Below the pieces are notes generated by a model that did no database searches, was not told the DNA's origin, and saw only the letters and a program-made list of their open reading frames with translations. Source: Byssochlamys sp. IMV 00236 (taxonomy: Eukaryota > Ascomycota > Eurotiomycetes > Eurotiales > Thermoascaceae). From it: a stretch of 55,016 nt of DNA. Where the stretch lies: NCBI GenBank assembly GCA_001931875.2, contig MSJH02000672.1, forward strand, positions 1-55,016, in the 5' to 3' direction. Shown piece by piece: positions 37,901 to 49,813 of this stretch (positions are counted from its first letter, which is position 1; each line of letters begins with the position of its first letter). Position numbers and translations under genes: made by a program.

Positions 37901-38532
37901 TACCTATTTAACATCTGGTATGATCAGCAACCTTATATATATACCGCTTACACGTTTATAATTTTCAGATTCTCAAGGACACGGGATGTCCCCTCAACGC
38001 ATAAGTTCCTCTCAGAAACCAACTGAGGATCTCTGCTGTGTTACATCCAGTTATCGACTCATGATTATTTCTCGTACTTTTCGCCGAAAAAGTGTGGTGG
38101 AAGAAATGAAGCTCGCGGATTCATGGCTTTGTCCTTATCTCGTTTACTCCACCGTACTCTCGACTATATATGAGATTACACAAATGGCTGTTCATATTCG
38201 TTCTTTGTTCTGCGTGCGTTGGTGGCGATGTGTCACAGAAACAAAGAAGCCATTGAGCAGCACTTTGCAGAGATGAACCTATCGACACTAACTGTTTACT
38301 ACAACTGCTTCCTCGATGATTGAGTATCCACAAGGGAAAACTAATCCACTCGATAGCTCAAAACTTTCTTTGTCTTTGTCGATTATGTCTCCATAGGTTC
38401 AAATGCCGCCTCTTCCTGTATAAAGCTCCAGAAGTTTCTTATTTTTACTATTTGCATTTGGACGTATAAACAATCTAATAGCAAAAGAGACTCTTCTTAT
38501 CATCATCGAACAAATCAGTCGCTGTTATAAAA
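34935..38532. other. 3.6-kb gene-poor region
   Basis: It holds a 20-nt poly-T run (35350-35369) on the promoter side of the methyltransferase. TACGGAGTA/TACTCCGTA occurs at 35674, 36020 and 37320. Scattered frames of 60-100 codons (such as 36546-36800, 37059-37364, 37986-38276) lack family motifs, signal peptides or splice-supported extensions. AT-rich from 37.6 to 38.5 kb. No transposase, reverse transcriptase or terminal repeat is visible. Confidence 0.5.
35350..35369. repeat. Poly-T tract
   Basis: Twenty consecutive T on the plus strand, preceded by a TTTTCTTTTTTTCTCTTC pyrimidine run. On the minus strand it is a poly-A element upstream of the methyltransferase gene, as often seen in nucleosome-poor fungal promoters. 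Confidence 0.9.
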
Positions 38533-39275
38533 ATGACCATGATATCTATCCTGTTCATCTTTTCGGCCTGGTTATCTGCCTTCTCCATGGTATCAGCTAC
38601 CGTATGCACTTCCTCTCACCTAAAATCCAGATCGATGCAAGGCTTAGTTACTGACAGTTATGGATATAGCCAACCGCGGGTGGTGCTTCCAACACTACTG
38701 GGTCATCAGTTAGTAGTCAAGCTACCAACGACGACGGTACAGATGACCGCGGTGGCCTCCTTCACTTAGGAGTTGACGGTGTTCTGCGCAACTTCGATGA
38801 TGACTGGAATGTCGTCTCTTACAAACAGCTCAGTCCGGACGAGATTACCCGCATGCTCCGGAGCCTCTCCTACGATGACGAGACAAACAAAGAGCTGGTG
38901 GAGACCTTTAGGGGTGTGGACGGCCGCACCGTTACGGACGAGAATGCGCTCTTACATCCTGACGAAGACGCTATGCCAGTATGGGCTCCGAATTCGAAGC
39001 ACGGCGACCAGCGAGAAGTGGACAATTCACAGTCTACATCCACGAACACTAAGGCGTTAAGTAAATTGCGCAGAGGAGAGGGAAGACATAAACATAAACC
39101 TCCTCCTCTACCGTTCCCCGGCTCGCCCAAGCTCCCCAACCCGCTGAACTGCATAACATACAGGTGTAGGAGGCCGGACGATTGTCTGCTGTACAATCAC
39201 GTGTACCATGCCGAATGTTACTCTTGCATCATAGCGGCTCATCAGAACCAGGGACATTGCAGTGGCTCCGTCTAG
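38533..39275 (+). CDS. Secreted six-cysteine protein (candidate effector)
   Basis: Exons 38533-38601 and 38670-39275 give 224 aa. The 68-nt intron has GTATGC, a TTACTGACAG branch and ATATAG, phase 0. Residues 1-22 are a signal peptide (hydrophobic ILFIFSAWLSAFSMVSA, likely cleaved after VSA). A Ser/Thr/Gly/Asp-rich stretch follows, then a charged region with DDDWNVVSYKQLSPDEITRML. Near position 150 a basic run KLRRGEGRHKHK precedes a proline-rich linker. The C-terminal about 40 residues hold all six cysteines of the mature protein in the pattern C-X4-C-X5-C-X9-C-X2-C-X11-C. KLRR could be a protease-processing site releasing the cysteine module. I know no function; location outside the cell is well supported. 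Confidence 0.75.
38602..38669 (+). other. Intron of the secreted-protein gene
   Basis: 68 nt, GTATGC to ATATAG with a CTGAC branch. It links the signal-peptide exon to the long second exon in frame. Confidence 0.8.
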
Positions 39276-41211
39276 GACGATCTATTCTAAGATCTCTGTT
39301 TCGACAACACAAGGGGCTGTCTCGATGATGTTCTACCTCTATCTAGCACTTCATTTGCTTACACTTTTATTTCGGTATCGTTTGTCGCTTGATTTTCGGA
39401 ATCCCCTCCATCTGCTCCTGTGTGAAGTACATCCTGGAAAAGAAGTAACTGTCAGAGATATATCAGACCCAAATGAAGTGCCAAGCGACGATATGATATT
39501 CGTTTTCTGCTAATAGATTGTGGCCCCGATTGCAAGCTTGACTCGACAAGATTAAAACACTTACTTTCTCCGAGGATAATGCGATTATGTAGCTAATATC
39601 ATACTAGAAAAAGGAGCGAATATTATCGCGTGCTCGTAAGCATGAACCGAACAGAAACCAGCACCGTCCTTTGGGTATTTTTTAATATTCCATATTCATT
39701 TCAACGATTGTTTTTAATGTCTTTTGAACAATAATCACGCATATGAAACAGAAGAAGAGGCAATCAGTGACCATGTTCCCTGACCTTATCTTGCAGTCCT
39801 GTCCTATTACAGGAAATTGCCAGCCCATTTTGTACATCTGGAATGCTACCTCGACGCATTAAAGATTGAAGAAAGGGGGGGCAGTCGCGTCTGTTAGTTC
39901 GATACGGCAAATCTTGATGTCTTTGTACTAGGAATTGAAGTATACATATCCGATACCTGCAGTATAGAGTTTCATGCACTGGCTCCCCTAATCGCTAGTT
40001 GAAAGATCTATTCTCCAATGCAATTTCTAGATAGCAGTAGATGGTTTCAAGAGAATTTTTCTAGTTGATTCGATAGGCCACTTCTGACGCACAACACCCT
40101 CTCAATCAGTGCAAACCTTAGTGGAAGCGAGGGGACGAAAATGAATGTTTAGCAGAGGATCGTCAATGCTGCCTTGGACCACCAGTGACAGGGCTATCTA
40201 GCCTCTAGTTTGATAGCTTGAGTCTTGATCAGATATGTGAAGTTTCTCCTATGTAGTTGTTTACCTAGTTACCCTAAAGTAAATAACTACGGCAGGTCGT
40301 TATGACAACTATGCAACCAGTCTCCTCAGGAGTTCTAGTTATCCGCTCGAGTCCGACACGCGCTAAGCAAGCTAAGCAACCGTCTCCGAGATATCCGCGT
40401 TGGCATCAGCTCAGCTTGGTATGAACATCTGATGGACTCTAGAACCAGAGAATAAGCCTCTAGAATGCCTCTCAACTCCTATTGTTACTCTTGATTGCTT
40501 GACTACTCTCATAGGGAGTTTATGTTAGCAACTTGATAGTAACTTGAACCCCTTACCGGGTATACATCGACGGTCGTATACCATAAGTTATCGACACTCT
40601 CCACTTGCTGTGTCATTTGACGTCAAAGCAGCCGACCTTATGATTCATATCGCAGAGGACTCAGTATGGTATATTCGATGAACATTATTATTGTTCCAGA
40701 CGCGATCAGCATCTGCGCTGGAATCTGCCCTCCTGGAGAAGCTAGGTTGGCATCTTATGGTCGTCTTGATATCGAAACATTAGTGGTTCCTGCCCCTTGG
40801 TCGCGGGGAGACATATGGTAGCCCTGTCCCGTCTTGAAATCGTTCTTCTTCACTACCATACGCTCTTGTGAACTGTATCTAGTTACTTGTTTGCCTGGCT
40901 GGACTACCATAAATCGGACCCGGTGGGTCGCTGTTCTTTGTGATTCCATAATCTGCATCGCCATGCTCAACCAAAGCTGCGGTGATCGAGCATACATCAT
41001 CAACATCAGTCTAAGAATCTTACTCGAGTAGTCGCCAGGCGCCAGCACAGGCACAGCCCCGCACAGTCCCACATCGAAGTACCAAGTTTGTGGCGAGGCT
41101 TCTTATCTTAGAAGTGCCATTTAGATCACATCACTACTTCCCATCCTCATCCTTTCTACTGATACTTGATTTCGCATATATCTATCTAAACAATCGTTCT
41201 CAACGGCCACG
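39276..41211. other. Gene-free region
   Basis: About 1.9 kb. A minus-strand frame of 105 codons (40755-41072) overlaps a plausible intron (40990-41036, GTAAGA to CGCAG) but no family can be named. Otherwise nothing is recognisable. Confidence 0.45.
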
Positions 41212-42565
41212 ATGGAGGCACATACTCCGCTGCTGGAAAATATGTCGTCCTCTCTTGGATTGGATTCAACAGAACCTGTCTCGCCGGAGACCCCACTGCT
41301 AAGGGAACGCAAGCATCTGGCGCTCTGTATGCTTTTCATCATCCTTCCCTATTTTTTGGAACGCCTGAGTTGACCCCATCTACCAGCCACTTATGAAACA
41401 AAGACAAGCAACAAGCGTGGGCGGAAACTCCCACATATCATCGCACATCGCGGATTCAAAAACAAGTTCCCGGAGAATACCATGGGAGCATTCCGAGGTG
41501 CCATAGACGCAGGTAGTCACGCGATTGAGACAGATTTGCACTTATCGAAAGATGGAGTGGTAGTAATCTCACATGTACATACGACGTATCCCCGTTGAAT
41601 TGCACGTCCAAAAGTCCTCTAACCATGATGGCCCCAGGATGCTACTTTGAAGCGGTGTTTTGGGGTGGACAAACGCGTGATCGATTGCGACTGGGAGTAT
41701 CTCAGTACGCTGAGAACGCTCGAGAAGCCATACGACAGCATGCCAAGATTATCAGATCTGCTTGAGTATCTTGCCTCTCCGGGGCTGGAGGATATCTGGC
41801 TATTGCTGGATATCAAAGTGAGTCCCTTTACTTTCCATGACTCTTCTTGTTTGTATGTGCCTGCTTACTCGTGATTTAGATCGACAATGACCCGGAGACG
41901 ATTATGCGACGAATCGCCGAAACTGCAGCGGCAGTTGCACCAGGCCGGAAACCGTGGAGTGAACGAATCGTGCTTGGATGCTGGTCGGTAAGTACAGAAT
42001 ACCGCCATCTTATGCCATTGGCGAATGGAACCCCAGAAAGTAGTCAGACTCCATGGGACCCTGAACACATTCTGACAGCAGCATCGTATAGGCAAAGTAC
42101 CTACCACTTGCGAGAGAATATCTTCCAGATTATCCGATAGCGTTGATTTGCATAGATCTTTCCTACGCTCGCCAGTTTCTCTCCATCCCCAACGTCTCTT
42201 TCAATGTCAACCAAAAGATCCTTATGGGTCCACTAGGTCGCAATTTCCTTGAAGAAGCCCGAGCCGCGAACCGCCTAGTATTCGTGTGGACGGTCAACAA
42301 GACGAGTCTAATGCGCTGGAGCATCCGCAAGGGCGTAGACGGTGTCATCACGGATGACCCTGCTGTGTTCAAAGCTATCTGCGATAACTGGGATGGCGGA
42401 GGTACCGATAAGGACCCAATCACGATGTCAGATCGGCTAGAGTCGCTCCTCGTGTCGGCTGTGGTTCTTCTATTCGGGTGGCTTTTCAAATTGAAATATT
42501 TCCCTCCTGTGGAGAAGTTTGTGCCGCGCGAAACGAATGGGAAGGACAAAAAGTTATATTTATGA
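41212..42565 (+). CDS. Glycerophosphodiester phosphodiesterase-family phospholipase, Pgc1-like, C-terminal membrane anchor
   Basis: Five exons (41212-41326, 41387-41574, 41638-41817, 41880-41987, 42092-42565) give 354 aa. Introns are 60, 63, 62 and 104 nt with GTATGC, GTACAT, GTGAGT and GTAAGT donors. Catalytic motifs of the GDPD TIM barrel are present: HIIAHRGF (about 57-64), ENTMGAF, ETDLH (metal ligands), and ISH-DATLKRCFG joined across intron 2. Later motifs are LLLDIK, AKYLPLAREYLPDYP, FVWTVNK and GVDGVITDDP. A hydrophobic helix (LLVSAVVLLFGWLFKL) precedes a short basic tail. Yeast Pgc1 has the same layout and degrades phosphatidylglycerol to diacylglycerol on lipid droplets and mitochondria. 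Orthology is likely but not tested. Confidence 0.93.
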
Positions 42566-43382
42566 AACCTTGACGATCCGCGATACCTTGCAATTAATGT
42601 TTGTTTCGAGTTAATGTTGCTGTTCGATCCACTCTTGAATCTGGTGAAGATAGAACTCGATGATACGTTTCTTTGACTTGCTTATGAGAAACAATATGAT
42701 ACTCTTTACCTCCATTGCGATCCCATTCATATGGTTCTCTTTTGAGGTTCTCAGGCAGCTTCTTAAACCCTTGAGCTCAATTACCTGCATATGACCATCG
42801 CTCATCCCTTCCTACCAATGAAGATACTTGCTTAAAGTTCCTATCTCAAGAAGCCTAGAACGACCTCCAGCGTATATTGCATCTTGCAGAGTATGCCACG
42901 CCTGCATATTTTGCATAACCATCATCGCCACAAGACACACTCACAGCTATTACTAGAGTAAACTCCCTTGAACTACCGTGTGAAGTGGATTTGAACAATG
43001 ATGGGGTCTTTCCGAATAACAAAGCATGTTCATCGTATTATGAACAAACGGGCTAATGTAGTATCTATACAGCTATTGATCACATACGTCTCCGGTCTAA
43101 ACTCCTAGATGTTGTAATCATAGGTTTAGTAGCTGAACCCCTAATCCAGATAATAAATTGCGATAATGTGGCACCGTATCGTATCGACATACGAATTGTG
43201 ACAATTTTCGTCCCAAAAGCTAATTTTCTCGATAAAGATAAGTAGTGCATGAACATGAACGCCATGAAAAATCGGCCTCTATTATAATGGATATAGTCGT
43301 TGAAAATGCAAAACAAAAAGAATATTGGCGATAGAATGTAGTTGTTGTCGAAGACTTCGGGTAAAGAGGAATAGCGGAGATG
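42566..43382. other. Intergenic region before the tRNA
   Basis: About 800 nt with the 3' flank of the phosphodiesterase gene. Short frames only; nothing recognisable. Confidence 0.5.
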
Positions 43383-43392
43383 AAAAAAAAAA
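43383..43392 (-). terminator. RNA polymerase III terminator
   Basis: Ten A on the plus strand, that is T10 on the transcribed minus strand, 14 nt downstream of the tRNA 3' end. Confidence 0.85.
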
Positions 43393-43405
43393 GAATTTCC
43401 GATGA

Positions 43406-43477
43406 CTCCGATGCGGGGAATCGAACCCCGAGCTGCTGTGTGAGAGACAGCGATGTTAGCCATTACACCACATCGGA
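43406..43477 (-). tRNA. tRNA-Glu (anticodon CUC)
   Basis: The 72-nt minus-strand cloverleaf is complete. The acceptor stem TCCGATG pairs with CATCGGA with discriminator G. The D arm contains GTGTAATGGCTAACAT (A box). The anticodon stem GCTGT/ACAGC encloses CTCTCAC with anticodon CTC, which reads GAG. The T arm is GGGGTTCGATTCCCC (B box). There is no intron. Sequence closely resembles yeast tRNA-Glu. Confidence 0.97.
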
Positions 43478-45550
43478 TGTTTTTGTTGAAGACCTTGATC
43501 ACTCTTTGGATAATAATGATTATCAGATAAGTCTCCTAGTCGTGCTCCGATAGGCTTGAGAGACCGCAACGTGATCGGCATGCCGTAACTCTATGGAGAA
43601 ATATATGATCTACACTATAAACTACAATACATCTACATGTGACAGTCACTACCCCAATTTGAGGTGGTCTTGTCTTGTTCTGCGCGGCATCTTTCTCTAC
43701 TATAACAGGGAAGTCGAAATACCGTACAACGATGGCGCAATATAAAACGCCCACAGAGCATTCGCCTCCCTCAATAATTGCCCTCTTCTATATGCATTAA
43801 AGGCTCAAGGGTCCTCGGCATATAGTGTTCCAGATCCGCTAAGAAGAAAGAGCGGATAAATGCAAGAACAATGGGATCGTCTGAAACATACACGACAATT
43901 ACTCTCGAGGTCAGTGCACTCACTTATGCAGTCAACCCATGGTTAACACGACCCATCAGTATGTGCAACGGTTTCATTATGTGTTCTTCCTGCATTGCTG
44001 CTTGTCGTGGCTCGCAGCAGCGGTGTCCAAGATCTTCATCCGTTATCAAAATAGCGAAGGATAGGAGTCTATGGCCCGCACTGCACCTCCCTTCTTATAC
44101 CCGGTTCTATAATAGCTCTGGCGCAGCTGCAACTGCAGACTATCTAATCTACATGAGGCTTCTGTAGGCCGTTTTACCTGGTTCAGGTTGTGGATTGCGC
44201 TATTATCCACGAAGACCGTAGATCATGCACCATGCATCGCTTCCTTCAAGTCTGACAACTTGGAATTATACCGCCATGTTGATGTCTGCGGTGTGGTCGA
44301 TGCGAAAGCCCCAAAAGAGATAGGCAACTAAAGTTTCTACCAGTATGCAAGGTCATGCTAGTCCTTTCCGACTCGGATGAGGGGATGGAAACAGTTGAAG
44401 ATGTCTTATCTGTTGATAGACAGACAGGGTGGCGATCCTCGCCACCAAACATGTCAGTGATAGCAGTGAAAATGATAGAGCACCGCTGGAATCTAGATAC
44501 TGCTAACTCATTCATTTCTGTCAGTTGCTGCTTCTTTATCCCATTTCGAAACGGCCGTCAACGACGACCGGTAAGATGGAGGCCGTTCTTAAATCCGAGG
44601 GCATATGCCCACTTTGGAGGTTAGACTAGTACGTCTTTTCGCTCCTGACCGGCCCCTCCATGACGGCAACGTCTATCAGATACCAGTCTAAGTCGGCCCA
44701 TGAGGCTACCAGCCGTGGCGGCAAAAGAGAATTATAGCTCGGCCCGTGAGCCCAGTCGGGATGCCAGCGGAATGCGCGGTAAAAAGGACGCTCGGACATT
44801 TCATCTGGTTTGTGTTATCTAGAAAGAGCTATCCTTCCACCATCCCATATGTATATTAGATGGGGACCCCTCCTCGCATCGGCGCACGCGATAGTGCCAA
44901 ACGATTCTACTGGTTGAGTTTCTACGCTCGATCATCGATTGCATTGCGCAGCGACGCTAGATAGCATGGAGTTTGCCCACGTCGCGTCAAACAGCTCCAA
45001 CGCACTTTCGGGAGAGGAGATGCAGCAGCATCCAGCATCGATAATGGGTTGATCTTACTTACCCGACAGGCACGCTTAGCAGAGAAGCCCTACGAAAGGA
45101 TAAATATAGATCTCATGATCGACAAGCATCATGCATAGTTTGTAGGCGACAGTATCCCAGCTCGGTCCGAACAGCAATGCCTACTCAAAACACCAGACCA
45201 TACAGCGGGTCAAACCCTGGAAAAAGAAAACGCCAGTCACCGATGGTATATACAGAGGTCATTATTGAACGCGTGAAGTAGCGCAATACCGAATCCGAGC
45301 AGCCTCCAATTCCAAGAGGAGGGAAGTGGGAAAACAGATATTGAAAGCAAAAAGATAAGAGACCACCGGACGCCATAGATGATCACGTATATAGATGATT
45401 CAGACTCCCACCCCGACGCCTTTGATAGAAGGGAATTTTAGAAATTGAAAAATGTATGTCTGTAATAAACAAACGGGACCTTCCTGCCCCGCTCAAGAAT
45501 CCATTGACCGCTAGTGCGAAAGGGTATATCTTGGGAGAGATGATCCATGT
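43478..45550. other. Gene-free region between tRNA and DUF1765 gene
   Basis: About 2.1 kb. Frames such as 43871-44167 and 44246-44515 have no recognisable features. No TE signature is seen. It includes the 3' flank of the DUF1765 gene. Confidence 0.45.
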
Positions 45551-48500
45551 TCACTTTCGAAAGCTTTCCACACCGAGGATTGGTGTCTCCACGAGGCGGT
45601 CGCATGGGACGCCTTCGTCGCGTCTCCTCTCAAAGAAACTGTCACACTCAGACACGACCTGTGCCCACTCCGCAAGTGCACGTCCTGCATACTTGCTAGC
45701 GACGAGAGTTTCGTTCCGCGGCCGGAGGAGTTCTTCTTTGGTTGGCCGTTCTGGTCCCTTAACTTGCTGCCTTCCGAGATGCTGGTGGTCTTGTCTCGCC
45801 GATCGGTCGTCGGAACCTGTCTCGGAACCAGATGCTCGAGCAGACCTGGACTCCGAATCCGAGTCAAGATCAGAAACCGAATCGGTGGAGGGATGACGAG
45901 ACATAGACCGGCAACCTTGGAGATGTAACTGAGTGGCAACAGGCAAGCGGGGGGGGAAGAGACGTTTGTTCTTGCTAGGCCATTGCGGGCGGTCTAGCCA
46001 CTCAAGAGAAAATCGAAAGCAAAATTGCTGATGCGGCGTGCGCGGACGGCGAATGGCAGGGGCAGCTTGTGGCTGGCTTTTGTCTTCGGAGTCGCGTTTG
46101 CTACCGGGGCCACTCGACCCTTCGTCGGCTGTATGTGATTCTAGCTCGTCGCAAGCGCTCCCAGGAGGCGTAACTTCACCCGGCTTCGGATTTGCAGGCG
46201 AACCGAACATCGTCCGCAGTATACTCCATCTTTTCTTGGGGGCGGGTGCTGGTTCCGCTGGGGGCTCGTTCGTATGTAGTTTGAGACTGCTATGGTTTCG
46301 GTAAGCTGTAGGCTGCACCGATGAAGGTGGGGGAACGACACGGTCAAAGGAAACAAAGAGGCTAGGGGGAGAAGGCAGATTGTCGCTTCGTATTATGATT
46401 ATTCTCCGGCCAGGGGCCGGACTGCAAGGAGCAGACGATAAAGGAGCACTGAGCTCCTTCTCAGCTCGTGACTGGAAAGTAAGATAGTACGCCCAGATCT
46501 GCTCCAGTCTATCTGCAAGCGCCTCATATATGCTTCTGTGATCAAGTGTTAGAAGTGGATACACGGTCTGATCTGGCAAGTGAGAGAAACTCACGAATCC
46601 ATTGGAGAGCGATCTCCATTATAACGAGCCACCCTCCAGCATATAAGGCGATGGAAATAAGAGCGGACCATCGGGCTCCAGTGATTAAAGTAATGGTAGA
46701 AGTAATTTTCGTTCAGAAGTATGCCGTGACAGAGATCGCCTTTCCGCTCTTCGCAGCTCGTCAAAGTATTCCAAATACAAAAGAAGAATGAAAAGACTCG
46801 GACCTCGGTGAGGGAATTATGACTCTTCATCATCTGTCTACACACATCCAACCAGAAGTCCCAGTCAAATAGTTCAGTCTGTATAAACTGAGAGAAGCGA
46901 ACGAAGATAGAACCGACTTCTTCCAGGAAATCACACAGGACGAAACAGGCGTTGTGGTCAAAGCGCGAGACTTTGCGGGCTGCTGCTTTCATGATACTGC
47001 AGAAAGACTCTGCATACAGTTGCCGAGCAGCACAGGGTTCTGCTGAAGACTCGGACAACAAGTCCCGGAGGAGAATTATCAATCGGTTTTCGGCCATCGA
47101 GCGATGACAGTTGGCTACTCCCAAGGGCATTGCAGAGGCAGATGCATCAGGGCCCTCCATAAAGTCGTCGAAAGTAACAGAGGCGACGGCGTGCGGGTTC
47201 TCGGGCATCTGTGGAATGGACTGCTTATACAGGGTATCCTCCAGGACGACCAGCAGCTGTCCGTGGACTGACAATAACCCTGGAGCCAGAATCCTTTTGT
47301 CTTTTTCCAGATTCCCGGGAACGAATTCTGAGAAAAGTACATGGAAATACTTGACGAAGACAAAAAAAAGATCTGTATCCCGGCCAGACCAGCGAGACAT
47401 CCAAGGCCCATTCCATGGGATGCGAGAGGCACTCAAGGGAACGTTTGGCTTTTGACGTAAATACCGAATCATAGCTGCATGTCCCGAAAAGGATAACGCT
47501 CTGATGGCCGGTGGGAAGCACAAGGCTAGGTCACCCGCGACAGTACGGGTGTCCAACCCTCTGTACACCGCGGACTCGGCCAGCACACGCCGAAGCACAT
47601 CCGGCGGTGTGTTCCAGAGTCGGACTAGAATATCTGCGATACCAGGACAGAAGAAAAAAGCGTACGCGCAGGCTTTACCGCAAAACGACACCAAACTGGC
47701 AGGTGCGTGTCTCATGGACATCCGCTCGACGACAAATGCCATCTGGGACAATAGGTTCTGGGTGAAGATGTTTCGAATATTGTGGTGGATCGATTCGACC
47801 AGGAAATCAGACCCGGTAGACCCCCTTGAGCAGTCAGAGCTCGCCGTAGAGGACCTCTGCGATACAGGAGGCCAGGACTGAGATACAGCAAAGGCAATTC
47901 TCCACTCGGGCCGTGTCATGATACCCGCAACAGCTTCGAGGTAAACCGGTCGATCCGTCCCCGATATGGATTGATTATTCCTCCCATTGAGCATCTCCAG
48001 TAGTCCGGTCCACCACTTGTTCAGAATATTTACTCGACGGTCGAGATCTTCTGGCCGCAATGTCTTACATGACGCATGGTTGCTGTAACGGTGGAGGAAG
48101 GGTAGCAGCGATGACCGCAGCACGTTCGCTTTAAGAGAACTAGACTTCGACTGAAACCTGTATATCTCTTTTTGTCAGCCACTTGACACTATAATTGGAT
48201 CCCCGCCCATACGTACTTCTGGTAATCGCCCTCCAGGCCTCTGAAGACACCCCACAGTTCGTCCTTCTTGCGCGGCGGATCCATGCCAGCTGTGGGAGCT
48301 AGTGCCGGAGCCTTTGGCACTGGAGGCAATACGGGCGTTGAAATATTCACAGATGAGGCGAGCCGATCAAAGGACGTCTTGCTGCGTAGCGAGGTTGAAG
48401 ATGGGATTGGGCGGATAGTGAGGGTGTCATTCTTGCTTCTTGACACTAGCGCGCTCAATGGTCGTCGACCCCTCCTCAGTACTGATCTCCTCCGTCCAGG

Positions 48501-49178
48501 CTCCGCTGGAGGTGGCTTGCTGATGATATCTTCTCGGATCTCGGGGACCGGAGGAGCTTTCAATGATGACGGATCCTGATGTCTAACCGGCGACTGTTCA
48601 TTCAGCGGCATCCCCTTGAGTTTGGTGTCCTTCGTCGGAGACGGAGAGCGGGAGGAAGAGGATGTCGAGATCCATGATTTTCGAGCCAATGTTGCCAGTC
48701 TGCCCGACATAGAACGAACCCGAGAAGGCCGTACTACCGGTTCAGGCGGCTTCGTCTCCGGAACGGGGTCCGTGGCTGCGTCTTCAATATTGACCCCGGT
48801 GGCACCTTTCAATTCCTCCGCGGACAGGGTAAACTGGGATACTGCGATCTTGGGCCGTCCATTTGCGGTCCGCTGAGAAGCCCGCCGCAGGATCGCCTTC
48901 TCCGTCTCGACGCTCTCCTTGGAGGGTGAATCCTTGAGAGCAGCCAGATTGACGTCTGAGAAGGTCCGTTTCATGTCCGTCGATTCTTGGTCGACCTGGA
49001 CATCGGGTAGGTGATTGTAGCTGGCTGAACGGTGTAGGAAGGACGAAGTGTCCTCCGGGGTCGTCTCCGGAGGCGGTTGGGACATGATGACCGACGACTC
49101 TCGCGCCAATGGGTCGGAGGAAGGCAATGAGGGGAGGGGAACGTGGACGTCCCCCGAACAGTGAGCCATTTGTGTCAA
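45551..49178 (-). CDS. Large DUF1765 (UPF0592-family) protein
   Basis: Exons 49178-48217, 48157-46595 and 46535-45551 give 1169 aa. Both introns are 59 nt (48158-48216 GTACGT to ACAG; 46536-46594 GTGAGT to ACAG). The N-terminal 300 residues are Ser/Pro/Arg-rich and disordered (KSWISTSSSSRSPSP). A helical conserved core starts GLEGDYQKFQSKSSSLKANVLRSSLL in pieces and includes NILNKWWTGLLEML, RPVYLEAVAGIMTRPEWR, NHWSPMVRSYFHRLICWR and YEALADRLEQIWAYYL. An acidic Ser repeat (SDLDSDSESRS) and a conserved tail (ALAEWAQVVSECDSFFERRR) end it. The family is conserved across fungi but its molecular function is unknown to me. The start could instead be the ATG of MSQPPPETTP (residue 32). Confidence 0.88.
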
Positions 49179-49758
49179 TCGTCTGGAGAGGCCAGCCCCC
49201 CACGAGCGCGTGTTCAGCTGAGCGCCGCAAGGGTCAACGCATCTAGCAACTATGATGACCTCCGGGGAACATTGAACTCGAACCGGGTGACGTGAAGAGC
49301 ACGTCGCGCTGGTGACGGGATACCAGACAGTCGCGGCAGCTAGATCTTCAAATGGACCAGCCCTTGAATCCTGATACAGCGTGGCCGGGCAAGCGTCCCC
49401 TGGAACAGATGCAGAATGGTTCTGCCCAGACGCACAGGCACAATGGAACCGTGTAATGAAGCCTCAACCAGGAGCCAACAATGGATGATGACGGTCGACC
49501 AAGGTTGCCTTCGTCTAGTCTGGTGGTTGGGGAGGGGAGAGAAAGTGTTTGTTGGCAGGAGACGCGCTGAAGGAGCGAGTGCACGGGGGGTCGCAATGCA
49601 AAGGGCAGCCGCTGATCTGAACGAAGGACGATAGATGATCGCAGGACGGGGATGATACCCTTGGCGGTGCGGGAAGCTGAGAAGGGGAAGGGGGAGGGGA
49701 AAGGGGGGTGAGAAATTGTTTGACGACAACAGAGGCAAGGGAGCTGAGCGATTGTTGA

Positions 49759-49813
49759 TAGTTAGTTAGTTAATTAGTTAGTTAACCAGCAGCTTGGAGA
49801 GAGAGAGAGAGAG
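49759..49813. repeat. TTAG-type and GA simple repeats
   Basis: A degenerate run of TTAG/TTAA units at 49759-49785 is followed by a (GA)n run at 49796-49813, in the probable leader region of the DUF1765 gene. Confidence 0.8.

Noticed and set aside
34935..38532. Search for transposon remnants in the gene-poor stretch
   Set aside because: No transposase, reverse transcriptase or integrase motif, and no long terminal or inverted repeats seen in either strand.
40755..41072. Minus-strand frame of 105 codons, or a spliced variant using 40990-41036 as intron
   Set aside because: Both readings are open and the splice signals are good, but no family is recognisable and the GDPD start at 41212 leaves no room for upstream exons. 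Not supported enough to call a gene.
49340..49738. Minus-strand Pro/Leu/Ser-rich frame of 132 codons
   Set aside because: It mirrors the pyrimidine bias of the DUF1765 gene's leader; no domain or signal peptide.
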